Source: Hymenobacter armeniacus (lineage in GTDB: Bacteria > Bacteroidota > Bacteroidia > Cytophagales > Hymenobacteraceae). From it: a stretch of DNA of 64,000 nt. Location of the stretch: contig NZ_JACXAC010000005.1 of assembly GCF_014699055.1 (NCBI RefSeq), positions 496,001 to 560,000 of the forward strand, given 5' to 3'. The translations under genes and the position numbers were made by a program. The notes below the pieces were generated by a model, which saw only the letters and a list, made by a program, of their open reading frames with translations, ran no database searches and had not been told where the DNA came from. Positions 41,248-48,680 of this stretch are shown here, piece after piece. Every line of letters begins with the position of its first letter. Position 1 is the first letter of the stretch.

Positions 41248-42480
41248 ATGGCTTTGGCTTTAGCAGAAGATTCGGAAGAAGTAGTATGTCAATTCTGCAA
41301 GGAACTGACGCCAAGTGAATACAATTTTTGCGTTGTCTGTGATAGCCAGACCAAATGCTTGGAGTGCGGTAAAAAGACTTTTCCTGGAAAAGACTACTGC
41401 TTAAGTTGCAGTAAACCACTTGTGGTTAAAAAGAATGGTAGCCAAGCGCCAAACCACTACTTGAGAACAGTAGAACAAGATGGCGACAAGCGGAAAGAAC
41501 ATACTGAATTTTCTTTATCTGATAAATCGGTTGCAGAAATAGCGCCCTTCGTAGTTGCCCAAATTCTCCCAGATAATAGAATTGGAGATGGGACAGTTGC
41601 ATTGCCACCAGCAGCTGATGAAATCGAAACGTCTGCAACTGATGTAACCCCTAAATCTAATGCAGATGATGCTTCGACAGCTGAAACTCCTAAAGCGGAA
41701 AATCCAACTGCCAATACAGATAAATTAAGATTCTTTACTGAGGACTCAGGAGTTCTCGTTGCTACAACAAAGGACTTTAAGGGCAAAACGTGGTCTGAGC
41801 AACAGAAGAACTTCCTTGTTCTATACTGCTTTTTTTATAAGCTCGTATTTGGAAAACCTGTACCAAGTGATGACCATTTGCGTAGCGCTGCAGAGAAGGT
41901 AGATATCGTTGATAAGAACAACTTTACTACTTATCTAAAGGGCGTACATAGCAGTTATTTGATGCCTATAACAGGTGGTTTCCAACTGAATGATGATGGC
42001 ATAGAGCGAGCCAAAACAATAATTACTTTGCTAGATAATAAGCAAGCACCTGAAGGTGAAAAGTATTGGCTGCGAAATAAGTCCACGTCCGCTCCTGCAA
42101 CTCCCCGTATCAAAGACGAAGACAAGAAAAAAGCTGAAGCTTGGGCTTCAGAGAAAGTAGAATTGGGTAAGCTAGATGTACTTGAATTGAAAATGGCACG
42201 TGAGTATGCCATGTTTGCAATTTGGTCTATTACCGTAGCTCTTAAGAAAGGAGAATCTGTTAAAAGTAGTGAAGCTTATCACTACTTAACAACCAAGTAC
42301 GCTAACATTTCAGTGAAATCAGAAGCCTTTCTGAAGGCGATTAATAATAACAAACCGAGATACTTCGATTCAAATCAGTTGGATGGCTCTTGCTACTTGA
42401 CAAAGTTCGGAAAGCAATGTGTCGAAGATTGGGTATCAGGTAAAGCAAAACCTTCAGCCGCTGAAGCCCAGAAATCATAA
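41248..42480 (+). CDS. double zinc-ribbon protein with two winged-helix-like modules
   Basis: A 410-residue protein I cannot assign to a family. Residues 14-54 hold four CxxC pairs (Cys14/17, 28/31, 37/40, 51/54), i.e. two zinc ribbons in tandem. A low-complexity Asp/Thr/Ala/Pro linker spans about 115-158. Two stretches (about 180-263 and 313-397) each look like a winged-helix module: a helix-rich part, then a wing (TGGFQLNDDGIERAKTII; LDGSCYLTKFGKQCVEDWV). Such modules usually bind nucleic acid (inference). The gene is AT-rich (24 of 60 G/C in the line starting at 41281), unlike its neighbours, and has its own -7 box. Likely operon with the next gene (9-bp gap). Transferred DNA is probable. 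Confidence 0.8.
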   Translation: MALALAEDSEEVVCQFCKELTPSEYNFCVVCDSQTKCLECGKKTFPGKDYCLSCSKPLVVKKNGSQAPNHYLRTVEQDGDKRKEHTEFSLSDKSVAEIAPFVVAQILPDNRIGDGTVALPPAADEIETSATDVTPKSNADDASTAETPKAENPTANTDKLRFFTEDSGVLVATTKDFKGKTWSEQQKNFLVLYCFFYKLVFGKPVPSDDHLRSAAEKVDIVDKNNFTTYLKGVHSSYLMPITGGFQLNDDGIERAKTIITLLDNKQAPEGEKYWLRNKSTSAPATPRIKDEDKKKAEAWASEKVELGKLDVLELKMAREYAMFAIWSITVALKKGESVKSSEAYHYLTTKYANISVKSEAFLKAINNNKPRYFDSNQLDGSCYLTKFGKQCVEDWVSGKAKPSAAEAQKS

Positions 42481-42489
42481 GCTTTCGAA

Positions 42490-43266
42490 ATGAGCATAGC
42501 AAAAGCACAACTTGTAGCGTCTTTGTCTCCGCCCTTACCTCAAGAAGTAATTGAGCACTTGGTCAACGAGTACCAAAGTATAAAACAAAATCTAGCATAC
42601 AGGCGCTTCCGCCCTAGTGAGTTAGATGGTGGGCGGTTCGGAGAATGTATGCTCCGATTATTCCAGTATCTTGACGGGAAGCCACATACGCCTTTCGGGG
42701 TCCAAGTCAAGGATGCTGATACCATAATTAATAGAATGCAGAATATATCGGGGCTCCATGATTCTGTAAGGTTACATATTCCTAAGCTAGTAAAGCTTCT
42801 GATTGACGTGCGCAACAGAAGAAATGTTGCTCATGTTGGCGGTGATATAGACCCGAATTTTTCTGACTCTATCTTTATCTCTCAAATGTCCGATTGGATT
42901 ATGACTGAGTTGATAAGAGTTTATTATGCTTGCTCAGTTGATGATGCTAACAAAATAGTTAGAACCATCAATGAAATACATGTTCCAATTGTTGCAACTG
43001 TCGATGGTTTTGTCCGAGTCCAGAATACTGCTTTGGATGCGACACAAAAAGTATTAGTCATCCTTTATCATAAAAATCCTGAGAAGATTTCCGATACAGA
43101 CTTAATCAAATGGTCTGAGTATGGTAACTCTTCTAGATTCAAAAGCAGTATTCTGAAAAACCTGCACAATGAGGCTTTAATACATTACCAAAATGGCTTA
43201 TGCTCTCTTTTGCCTAAAGGGATATTGCATGTTGAGCAGACTATTCCAATGGATGTAATAGCATAG
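42490..43266 (+). CDS. HEPN-like protein with C-terminal winged-helix region
   Basis: A 258-residue protein, AT-rich like the gene before it (22 of 60 G/C in the line starting at 42841), 9 bp after that gene and in the same operon. A helical core (GGRFGECMLRLFQYLDG, LHIPKLVKLLIDV) leads into RNRRNVAH at 108-115, which fits the HEPN RNase pattern R-x(4-6)-H (Arg108 or Arg110 with His115). GGDIDPN follows, then DWIMTELIRVYY. The C-terminal part (about 185-250) resembles a winged helix. The ADP-ribosyl or RNase activity is inferred. I recall similar uncharacterised proteins, but no database check was made. Partner of the zinc-ribbon protein is inferred from position. Confidence 0.8.
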   Translation: MSIAKAQLVASLSPPLPQEVIEHLVNEYQSIKQNLAYRRFRPSELDGGRFGECMLRLFQYLDGKPHTPFGVQVKDADTIINRMQNISGLHDSVRLHIPKLVKLLIDVRNRRNVAHVGGDIDPNFSDSIFISQMSDWIMTELIRVYYACSVDDANKIVRTINEIHVPIVATVDGFVRVQNTALDATQKVLVILYHKNPEKISDTDLIKWSEYGNSSRFKSSILKNLHNEALIHYQNGLCSLLPKGILHVEQTIPMDVIA

Positions 43267-43290
43267 CATTACAAGTAACTCCAGCTTCCC

Positions 43291-43490
43291 CAGCCGCTGC
43301 CGCCCCGGGAGCGGCTGGTTTGTTTTTGGGGTAGCGCGTGCGGAGTGGCGAGAAACTCTAAGCTTCTCTCAGCCGCCTTCGCGCCGGGGGCGGGTGGGGG
43401 TGGGGTTGGGGGAAGCTCGCGCCATTAGGTAGAAACACTAAGCATCGGTCAGCCGCTGGGGGCGGCTGGGGGGCGTGGGGCGTAGCTTGC
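43291..43490. repeat. tandem ~80-bp hairpin repeats, units 1-3
   Basis: Units begin at 43291, 43370 and 43450 with CAGCCGC and carry a facing GCGGCTGG (hairpin), a G-rich run and, at the end, AGAAACACTAAGCATCG-like words (AGAAACTCTAAGCTTCTC in unit 1). Unit spacing is 79-80 bp. The third unit runs into the -7-like box TAGCTTGC of the next gene. Same family at 43858, 43936 and 44937. Confidence 0.8.
43483..43490 (+). promoter_or_regulatory. -7-like box of the NTF2 immunity-type gene
   Basis: TAGCTTGC, 3 bp before the ATG at 43494, inside the third repeat unit. The other units carry related AGCTCGCGCC or AGCTTGCGCC words at the same place. Confidence 0.4.
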
Positions 43491-43493
43491 AAT

Positions 43494-43844
43494 ATGAAGC
43501 ATCAGGTTTTTCTTTCGCTCGTTGTGGGCTTGCTGTCATTAGCCAGCAGCGCCAAGGCTCAAACCCCAAAAGCAGAGCCGCAAGAGCTCGCATCATCGCC
43601 GAGCTTCATGCCGAGTGGCGGATTCGTGCCCGATGCGGCTACTGCCAAGCGCATTGCCGAAGCCGTCTGGCTGCCCATCTACGGCAAGAAAGTCCTGAGT
43701 GAAAAACCGTATCAGGCTACGCTAAACAGCAAAGGCGTGTGGGTAGTGGAAGGCTCTTTGCCCAAAGACATGGACGGCGGTGTGGCTTACATTGAGATAA
43801 GCAAACGCGACGGCCGCATCCTAGAAGTTACTCATGGGAAGTAA
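43494..43844 (+). CDS. NTF2-fold immunity-type protein (YbbC/YhhH-like)
   Basis: A 116-residue protein with a signal peptide (MKHQVFLSLVVGLLSLASSA, cleavage near KAQ). A compact NTF2-like domain follows: DAATAKRIAEAVWLPIYGKK, KPYQATLNSKGVWVVEG, GGVAYIEISKRDGRILEV. That pattern matches the family found next to toxins of contact-dependent or secretion systems, where it acts as an immunity protein. No toxin gene is nearby, so its present role is open. Flanked by hairpin repeats on both sides. Confidence 0.8.
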   Translation: MKHQVFLSLVVGLLSLASSAKAQTPKAEPQELASSPSFMPSGGFVPDAATAKRIAEAVWLPIYGKKVLSEKPYQATLNSKGVWVVEGSLPKDMDGGVAYIEISKRDGRILEVTHGK

Positions 43845-43857
43845 CTGACGTATCGTT

Positions 43858-43970
43858 CAGCCGCTTCGCCCCAGGGGCGGCTGGGTTGGTTCTGGGGGAG
43901 CTCGCGCGGAATGGCGAGAAACACTAAGCATCGTTCGGCCGCTGGGGCGCCGGGGGCGGCTGGGGGCCGT
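43858..43970. repeat. hairpin repeat units 4-5
   Basis: CAGCCGCTTCGCCCCAGGGG-type unit at 43858 (hairpin, G-run, AGCTCGCGC, AGAAACACTAAGCATCGTT) followed at once by a second at 43936. Same family as 43291. Confidence 0.8.
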
Positions 43971-44141
43971 GGGACGGTCCCGGAGCCCTACTTGGTTTCC
44001 GAGGAAGGCCCCGGGACCGTCCCGGACCGTGCCTCGACCCGGAGAAGCGCCCCGGGACGGTCCCGGAGCCCTATTTGGGTTCCGAGTAGGCCTCCGGGAC
44101 GGTCCCGGACCGGGCCTCGAACCGGAGTAGGGCCCCGGGAC
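43971..44141. repeat. two 83-bp tandem units with GGGAC-GTCCC palindromes
   Basis: Unit starts at 43971 and 44054 (next begins at 44137). Each contains GGGACGGTCCCGGAGCCCTA and CCGGGACSGTCCCGGACCG; the two differ at a small number of positions, so they are clearly a duplication. Strongly self-complementary. Confidence 0.85.
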
Positions 44142-44214
44142 AAAAACCTAGATAGGAATATGGCGGATACCGGCTACCTTATGGCGCTTTATTCACCTAA
44201 CCCCCAACCTGTTT

Positions 44215-44913
44215 ATGAGTCCCGCATCTACCGGCACGCCGGCCCCCGACCCCTCCGGCAACGAGCCCACCTACACCCCCAATCTGCCCTTCGGCCAGCT
44301 GGAGCTGGCCACCCTGGCCCTGAGCGCGGCCACATTCTGGCAAACCTCCGCGCTGGGCGACCTGCTCTGGAAAACCAAAGCGGCCTTCCTGACCCAGGCG
44401 CAGGCCTATTTCGACAGCCTCGATTCCGCCGACGCGGCCCAGGACGGCCGGGGCCCCCAGGCCCAGCGCCTGCGCACCCTCGATGCCCAGATTGACAAAG
44501 CCCTGGGCTTCGTGAAAGGCTACCTGGCCGAAGACCACGACGGCGACGCCGACGAGGCCTACTACGACGAGTTCGGCATCAGGGCCGAGGGCCGCAACCA
44601 GCGCCTGCCCAGCGCCCGCCCCGCCCGCGCCAAGGCCCTGGCCAAGCTGGTGGCCGCCCTCCACGCCCACGGCTACGACGACCGCAAGTACGGCAAGGCC
44701 TTCTGGAAGCCCATCGCCACCGAGTACGCCGACCTGGTGGGCCAGCGCGCCCAAACCGAAAGCGCCGCCGCCGGCGAAACCGGCCAGAAAAACGCGCAAG
44801 AAAAGCCCCTGCGCAAGGTGCTCAAGGCCCTCATCAACCTCATCAAGGCCCACTACCCCGACACGTACAAGAACGTGCTGCGCGAGTTCGGCTTCCAGAA
44901 GGAAGGCTACTAG
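44215..44913 (+). CDS. conserved protein of unknown function
   Basis: A 232-residue, mostly helical protein with a Pro-rich N-terminus (TGTPAPDPSGNEPTYTPNLP) and charged helical segments (AQRLRTLDAQIDKALGFVK, RAKALAKLVAALHAHGYDD). A repeated-looking Lys/Ala-rich part is near 190-215. No domain recognised. G+C matches the general genome. It is the only gene between two hairpin-repeat blocks, so a gene/repeat unit of mobile character is possible. Confidence 0.7.
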   Translation: MSPASTGTPAPDPSGNEPTYTPNLPFGQLELATLALSAATFWQTSALGDLLWKTKAAFLTQAQAYFDSLDSADAAQDGRGPQAQRLRTLDAQIDKALGFVKGYLAEDHDGDADEAYYDEFGIRAEGRNQRLPSARPARAKALAKLVAALHAHGYDDRKYGKAFWKPIATEYADLVGQRAQTESAAAGETGQKNAQEKPLRKVLKALINLIKAHYPDTYKNVLREFGFQKEGY

Positions 44914-44936
44914 GGCCGGGCTCCGGCCCGCTTCGC

Positions 44937-45015
44937 CAGCCGCTTCCGTTTCGGGGGCGGCTGGTTTGCGTTTGGGGGGAAGCTTGCGCCGTTAGGTAGA
45001 AACACCAAGCGTCGC
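44937..45015. repeat. hairpin repeat unit 6
   Basis: CAGCCGC...GGGGGCGGCTGG hairpin, TTTGCGTTTGGGGGGAAGCT, GCGCCGTTAGGTAGAAACAC, then CAAGCGTCG. It ends where the REP copy begins (45016). Confidence 0.8.
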
Positions 45016-45170
45016 GCACGATGGCGCGGGGCTGCGCCCCGTGCCGGCTATTTGTGGGCCTCTGGCCCGCAGGTGTCCGCGCCGTTTGGGTATTGCGGTG
45101 CATATTGTTCAACGATTGCAGGCCGAAGGCCTGCGAATAGTCGGCACGGGGCGCAGCCCCGCGCCATCGC
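45016..45170. repeat. left REP/BIME-like element of the RAYT
   Basis: Outer arms 45019-45046 and 45142-45169 are a perfect 28-bp inverted repeat. Inside are two smaller hairpins (GTGGGCCTCTGGCCCGCAG and GCAGGCCGAAGGCCTGC). The whole is repeated almost unchanged at 45726-45873. Confidence 0.9.
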
Positions 45171-45193
45171 CTTTCACTTGCCAATTTCTACTG

Positions 45194-45724
45194 ATGTCAG
45201 AGAAATATAAAACCTATGAGGGTGGCATATTCTTCGTGACCTTGACAGTGGTGGGCTGGATTGACGTATTTACCCGGCCCGACTATGCCGACCTGTTTCT
45301 GGACAGCCTACGCTTTTGCATCCGGCGCAAAGGCCTGCGGGTGTATGCGTTCTGCATCATGCCCAGCCACGTTCACCTTATCGCCGACGTGGAGGATGGC
45401 CTGCTGTTGGCCGATGTGCTGCGCGACTTAAAAAGCTTCACCGCCAAAAGCATCTATCAGCTCCTCGAAACGCACCCGCAGGAAAGCCGCCGCGACTGGC
45501 TGTTGCACCTGCTGCAATTTTATGGCCGGCCACATGGGCAGGCGTTCAAGTTCTGGCAGGAAGGCAACCACCCGATTGACTTGAAATCGACGGCTTGGAT
45601 GCAGGAAAAGCAGGAATACATCCATCAAAATCCGGTGCAAAACCGGCTGGTTGATGAGGCACACCATTATCCATTCAGCAGCGCTTTTCCGGATTGCGGC
45701 GTGCCGTTGAGTGAATTTTTGTAA
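45194..45724 (+). CDS. REP-associated tyrosine transposase (IS200-like)
   Basis: A 176-residue HUH/Y1 nuclease of the REP-associated family. Motifs: YAFCIMPSHVHLIADV with the His-x-His pair at 59 and 61, and EYIHQNPVQNRLV with Tyr142, the likely nucleophile that attaches to DNA. The length fits single-domain family members. The start at 45194 begins the conserved region. It is flanked by two REP copies in direct orientation (45016 and 45726), the standard arrangement in which the protein mobilises or processes REP hairpins. Confidence 0.93.
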   Translation: MSEKYKTYEGGIFFVTLTVVGWIDVFTRPDYADLFLDSLRFCIRRKGLRVYAFCIMPSHVHLIADVEDGLLLADVLRDLKSFTAKSIYQLLETHPQESRRDWLLHLLQFYGRPHGQAFKFWQEGNHPIDLKSTAWMQEKQEYIHQNPVQNRLVDEAHHYPFSSAFPDCGVPLSEFL

Positions 45725-45725
45725 G

Positions 45726-45873
45726 CACGATGGCGCGGGACTGCGCCCGTGCCGGCTATTTGCGGGCTTCTGGCCCGCAGACGTCCGCGCCGTTTGGGCA
45801 AGTCGTATGTTGTTCAACGATTGCAGGCCGGAGGCCTGCCGATAGTCGGCATGGGGCACAGCCCCGCGCCATC
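45726..45873. repeat. right REP/BIME-like element of the RAYT
   Basis: Matches the left copy for most of its length (arms 45728-45754 and 45847-45872, with a few differences between arms), and carries the same inner hairpin GCAGGCCGGAGGCCTGC. It ends 7 bp before the AraC stop. Confidence 0.9.
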
Positions 45874-45879
45874 CGTCTC

Positions 45880-46791
45880 CTAGTTGAACGACGCCCGGAA
45901 TTCCAGTGGCGAGAGGCTGGTCTTGGTTTTGAAGAGCTTGCTGAACGACTGCAGGTGCTCGAACCCCAGGCCGTAGGCAATTTCGCTCACGGTGAGGGTG
46001 GTGGTGGAGAGCTTTTCCTTGGCCTTGGCAATGAGCGCGGCGTGGATGTGCTGCTGGGTGTTCTGGCCGGTGAGGACGCGCAGCAGGTTGCTGAGGTACT
46101 TGGGCGAGAGATGTAGCTGGTCGGCCACGTACTGCACGGTGGGCAGGCCGCGCTCGGGCAGGTCGGGGCTGTTGAAATGCGTATGCAACAGCATTTCCAG
46201 GCGTTCGAGCACCTCGTGGTTGGCCTTTTCGCGGGTGATGAACTGGCGGTTGTAGAACCGGTCGGCGTAGTGCAGCAGGCTTTCGAGGTGCGACACGATA
46301 ATCTGCTTGCTAAACCGGTCAATGGTGGACGTATACTCCTGCTCGATGGCGAAGACGAGGCTTAGAATGGCTTCCTCTTCCTTGCCCGACAGAAACAAGG
46401 CTTCCCGGAGCGAATAATCCCAGAAATCGTACTGCTGGATGGTTTTGGCCAGCGGCGTATTCCACAGGAAATCGGGGTGGAGGTACACCACCCACCCCGA
46501 TTGTTCTGCCGCATGGTTCTCGTCGGCCACCGCCACGCTAAACACCTGGCCGGGCGCAATGAACGAAAGCACGCCCTCGTTGAAGTCGAACGGGTGCTGC
46601 CCGTACTTCACCTGAACGTTGCGCGTGCGCTTGACCGAGATGATGTAGAAGTCCAGCACCATACTCTCCGGCGCGCGGCCGGGCGGCGGGGGTGGCACGG
46701 TGCCCACGTTCACCACGCTCAGCAGCGGGTGCTGCGGCTTGGGCAGCTGCACGAAGTCGTGGAACGCGCTGATGGTGTGGAAGCGCCTCAT
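45880..46791 (-). CDS. AraC family transcriptional regulator
   Basis: A 303-residue regulator: cupin-like N-terminal sensing domain (about 1-180), then two helix-turn-helix motifs at the C-terminus (PTVQYVADQLHLSPKYLSNL and LTVSEIAYGLGFEHLQSFS, ending SLSPLEFRASF). The start at 46791 (MRRFHTISAF) overlaps the upstream gene stop as ATGA, which points to translational coupling and decides the start; an ATG seven codons upstream exists. It probably controls the linked oxidoreductase gene (inference). Confidence 0.93.
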   Translation of the reverse strand: MRRFHTISAFHDFVQLPKPQHPLLSVVNVGTVPPPPPGRAPESMVLDFYIISVKRTRNVQVKYGQHPFDFNEGVLSFIAPGQVFSVAVADENHAAEQSGWVVYLHPDFLWNTPLAKTIQQYDFWDYSLREALFLSGKEEEAILSLVFAIEQEYTSTIDRFSKQIIVSHLESLLHYADRFYNRQFITREKANHEVLERLEMLLHTHFNSPDLPERGLPTVQYVADQLHLSPKYLSNLLRVLTGQNTQQHIHAALIAKAKEKLSTTTLTVSEIAYGLGFEHLQSFSKLFKTKTSLSPLEFRASFN

Positions 46792-47762
46792 GCCGGTTCG
46801 TCGTTGGGGCAAATTTCCAGCACCAGCTTGCCCCGCACGCGGTGGGTCTGGCTTTCGCGGTGGGCCTCGGCTACCTGCGCCAGCGGAAAGGTCCGGCTAA
46901 TGAACACCTGCACCCGGCCCGCGTCAATCAGCGCCGCGATTTCCTCCAGCCACTCGCCGCGCGCCTGGTTATTCGACAGCGCGCCCGTGGCCTGCTGCCG
47001 GACCAGAGCCGCCTGCACGGCCTCGTCGAAGGGCACGTCCAGGTTCACCGTCACGAAGATGCCGCCCGGCTTGAGCACCGGAATGATGCGCGCCCGCGCG
47101 GCATTGTCGCGCAGGGGCGAGGCTTCCAGCACCACGTCCACGCCGTGCACCAGCTGCTCCACGGGCTGGCTGCGGTAGTCGAACACCTCGTCGGCGCCCA
47201 GCTCGCGCACGTAGTCGAGGTTGGCGGCCGAGGCGGTGGCGATGACGTAGGCGCCCTTGGCCTTGGCAAACTGCACCGCAAAGCCCCCCACGCCCCCTGA
47301 GGCGCCCTGAATCAGGACGCGCTGACCGGCTTGCAGCTGGCCGTCGTGGAAGAGGGCCGTCCAGGCCGTGAGGCCGGCCAGCGGCACGCCCGCCGCCTCG
47401 GCGAAGCTCAGGCGGCGGGGCTTCAGGGCAAACCGGCTGGCCTTGGACGTGCAGTACTCGGCGTAGCTGCCGTCGCCGGGGAAGTTGGGCTCGCCGTACA
47501 CGGCATCGCCTACGCGGAAGGCCGTCACGTCGGCGCCGACGGCTGCCACCACACCGGCCGCGTCCCAGCCCAGGGTCAGGGGCAGGGTCAGAAAAGACCG
47601 CAGCACGTCGTTGCCGCCTTCCCGAATGGTCCAGTCGGCCGGGTTGACGCCGCTGGCGTACACTTGGATGAGGATTTCATCGGCTGCCGGTACGGGGCGG
47701 GCTATGTCTTCCAGTTGCAGGACTTCGGGGCCGCCAAAGGCGTGGATTCTTATGGCTTTCAT
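46788..47762 (-). CDS. NADP-dependent quinone oxidoreductase / zinc-type alcohol dehydrogenase family
   Basis: A 324-residue medium-chain dehydrogenase: MKAIRIHAFGGPEVLQLED N-terminus, YASGVNPADWTIREG, and the cofactor loop IQGASGGVGGFAVQFAK near 150-166. The motif set is that of NADPH:quinone reductases (zeta-crystallin type), with no catalytic zinc ligands visible. The start at 47762 matches homologues. Coupled to the downstream AraC gene by a 4-bp overlap. Confidence 0.93.
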   Translation of the reverse strand: MKAIRIHAFGGPEVLQLEDIARPVPAADEILIQVYASGVNPADWTIREGGNDVLRSFLTLPLTLGWDAAGVVAAVGADVTAFRVGDAVYGEPNFPGDGSYAEYCTSKASRFALKPRRLSFAEAAGVPLAGLTAWTALFHDGQLQAGQRVLIQGASGGVGGFAVQFAKAKGAYVIATASAANLDYVRELGADEVFDYRSQPVEQLVHGVDVVLEASPLRDNAARARIIPVLKPGGIFVTVNLDVPFDEAVQAALVRQQATGALSNNQARGEWLEEIAALIDAGRVQVFISRTFPLAQVAEAHRESQTHRVRGKLVLEICPNDEPA

Positions 47763-47945
47763 CGGAAAGGAAATTCGGTTGGTTGATGAGTGCAAAGGTC
47801 CCGATTGATGAAACCGCATAATTAGCCAAACTGCCCTTTGTTTCAATCAAAATGACGCGCAGCGGCCGGGCGGCAGGGTTGAGACCGGCTAATCGGCTAC
47901 AATAATTGGCCAATAACCCCCCAAGGCGACCGTGCTGCGCGCCGC

Positions 47946-47953
47946 TACCTTCG
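47946..47953 (+). promoter_or_regulatory. -7-like box of the DUF3826 gene
   Basis: TACCTTCG, 7 bp before the ATG at 47961. One mismatch from TAnnTTTG. Confidence 0.45.
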
Positions 47954-47960
47954 CTGCACT

Positions 47961-48680
47961 ATGAAAAAACCTGCCATTTCGCTGGTGCTGCTGCTGAGCC
48001 TGGGTGCCCGCGCCGCCTGCTGCCAGGCCCCCGCCAGCCCTGCCCCAAGCGCAGCAGCGTCAGGCAAGGCCGACCAGGAGATTGAAAAAAAAGCCGCCGA
48101 TTGGGTGGCTTCCCTTAACCTCAACGACGCCCGGAAGCAGGCCGCCGTGCAACAGGCCATTGCCACGCACCTCACGGCCATCCGGGACTACCACAACGCC
48201 CACCCCTACACCGAAACGCCGGCCGGCCTCAATCCCGGCACCGGCCAGCCGCTGAGCGTGATGGACCGGACGCTTATCGCCGTGTCGGCCATGCCGAAAA
48301 GCATTCACGACAACCTGATGGCCAGCCTGCGCCAGCACCTCACGCCCGAGCAGGTGGAGGCCGTGCTCGACAAGTACACCATCGGCAAGGTGGCCTTCAC
48401 CCTGAACGGCTACCGGGCCATCGTGCCCAACCTGACGCCCACGGAAGAAGCCGTGATTCTGGCCAACCTGAAACAGGCCCGCGAGCAGGCCATCGATTTC
48501 AAGACCATGAAGGAAATATCGGCGGTGTTTGAAATCTACAAAACCAAAAACGAGGACTACCTGAACACCCACGGCCGCAACTGGCGCGAGCTGTTCAAAG
48601 CCTACGTAGACGCGGCCAACGCCCGGAAAGCGGCTGGCAAAGCCAACGCCGGGACGCCGCCCGCCGCGCCCCCGAAGTAG
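47961..48680 (+). CDS. DUF3826 domain secreted protein
   Basis: A 239-residue exported protein: signal peptide (MKKPAISLVLLLSLGARA), then the DUF3826 region with AADWVASLNLNDARKQAAV, TVDKYTIGKVAFTLNGY-like core (LDKYTIGKVAFTLNGYRAIV) and EISAVFEIYKTKNEDYLN. Bacteroidota keep such proteins in polysaccharide-use regions; the molecular role is unknown. It is a single gene with a -7-like box close to the ATG. No glycan enzymes lie beside it. Confidence 0.85.
   Translation: MKKPAISLVLLLSLGARAACCQAPASPAPSAAASGKADQEIEKKAADWVASLNLNDARKQAAVQQAIATHLTAIRDYHNAHPYTETPAGLNPGTGQPLSVMDRTLIAVSAMPKSIHDNLMASLRQHLTPEQVEAVLDKYTIGKVAFTLNGYRAIVPNLTPTEEAVILANLKQAREQAIDFKTMKEISAVFEIYKTKNEDYLNTHGRNWRELFKAYVDAANARKAAGKANAGTPPAAPPK

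Larger units (their letters stand above)
43845..44214. other. 370-bp intergenic repeat field
   Basis: Holds repeat units 4 and 5 (43858-43970), then two 83-bp units with GGGACGGTCCC palindromes (43971-44141), then a short AT-richer stretch leading to the next gene. No ORF of its own. Confidence 0.8.

Noticed and set aside
44937..45015. Possible integron attC site: GTTAGGT core-like word in the hairpin repeat
   Set aside because: Only one half-core fits (GTTRRRY) and in one unit only; no integrase gene and no matching partner core, so a coincidence is more likely.
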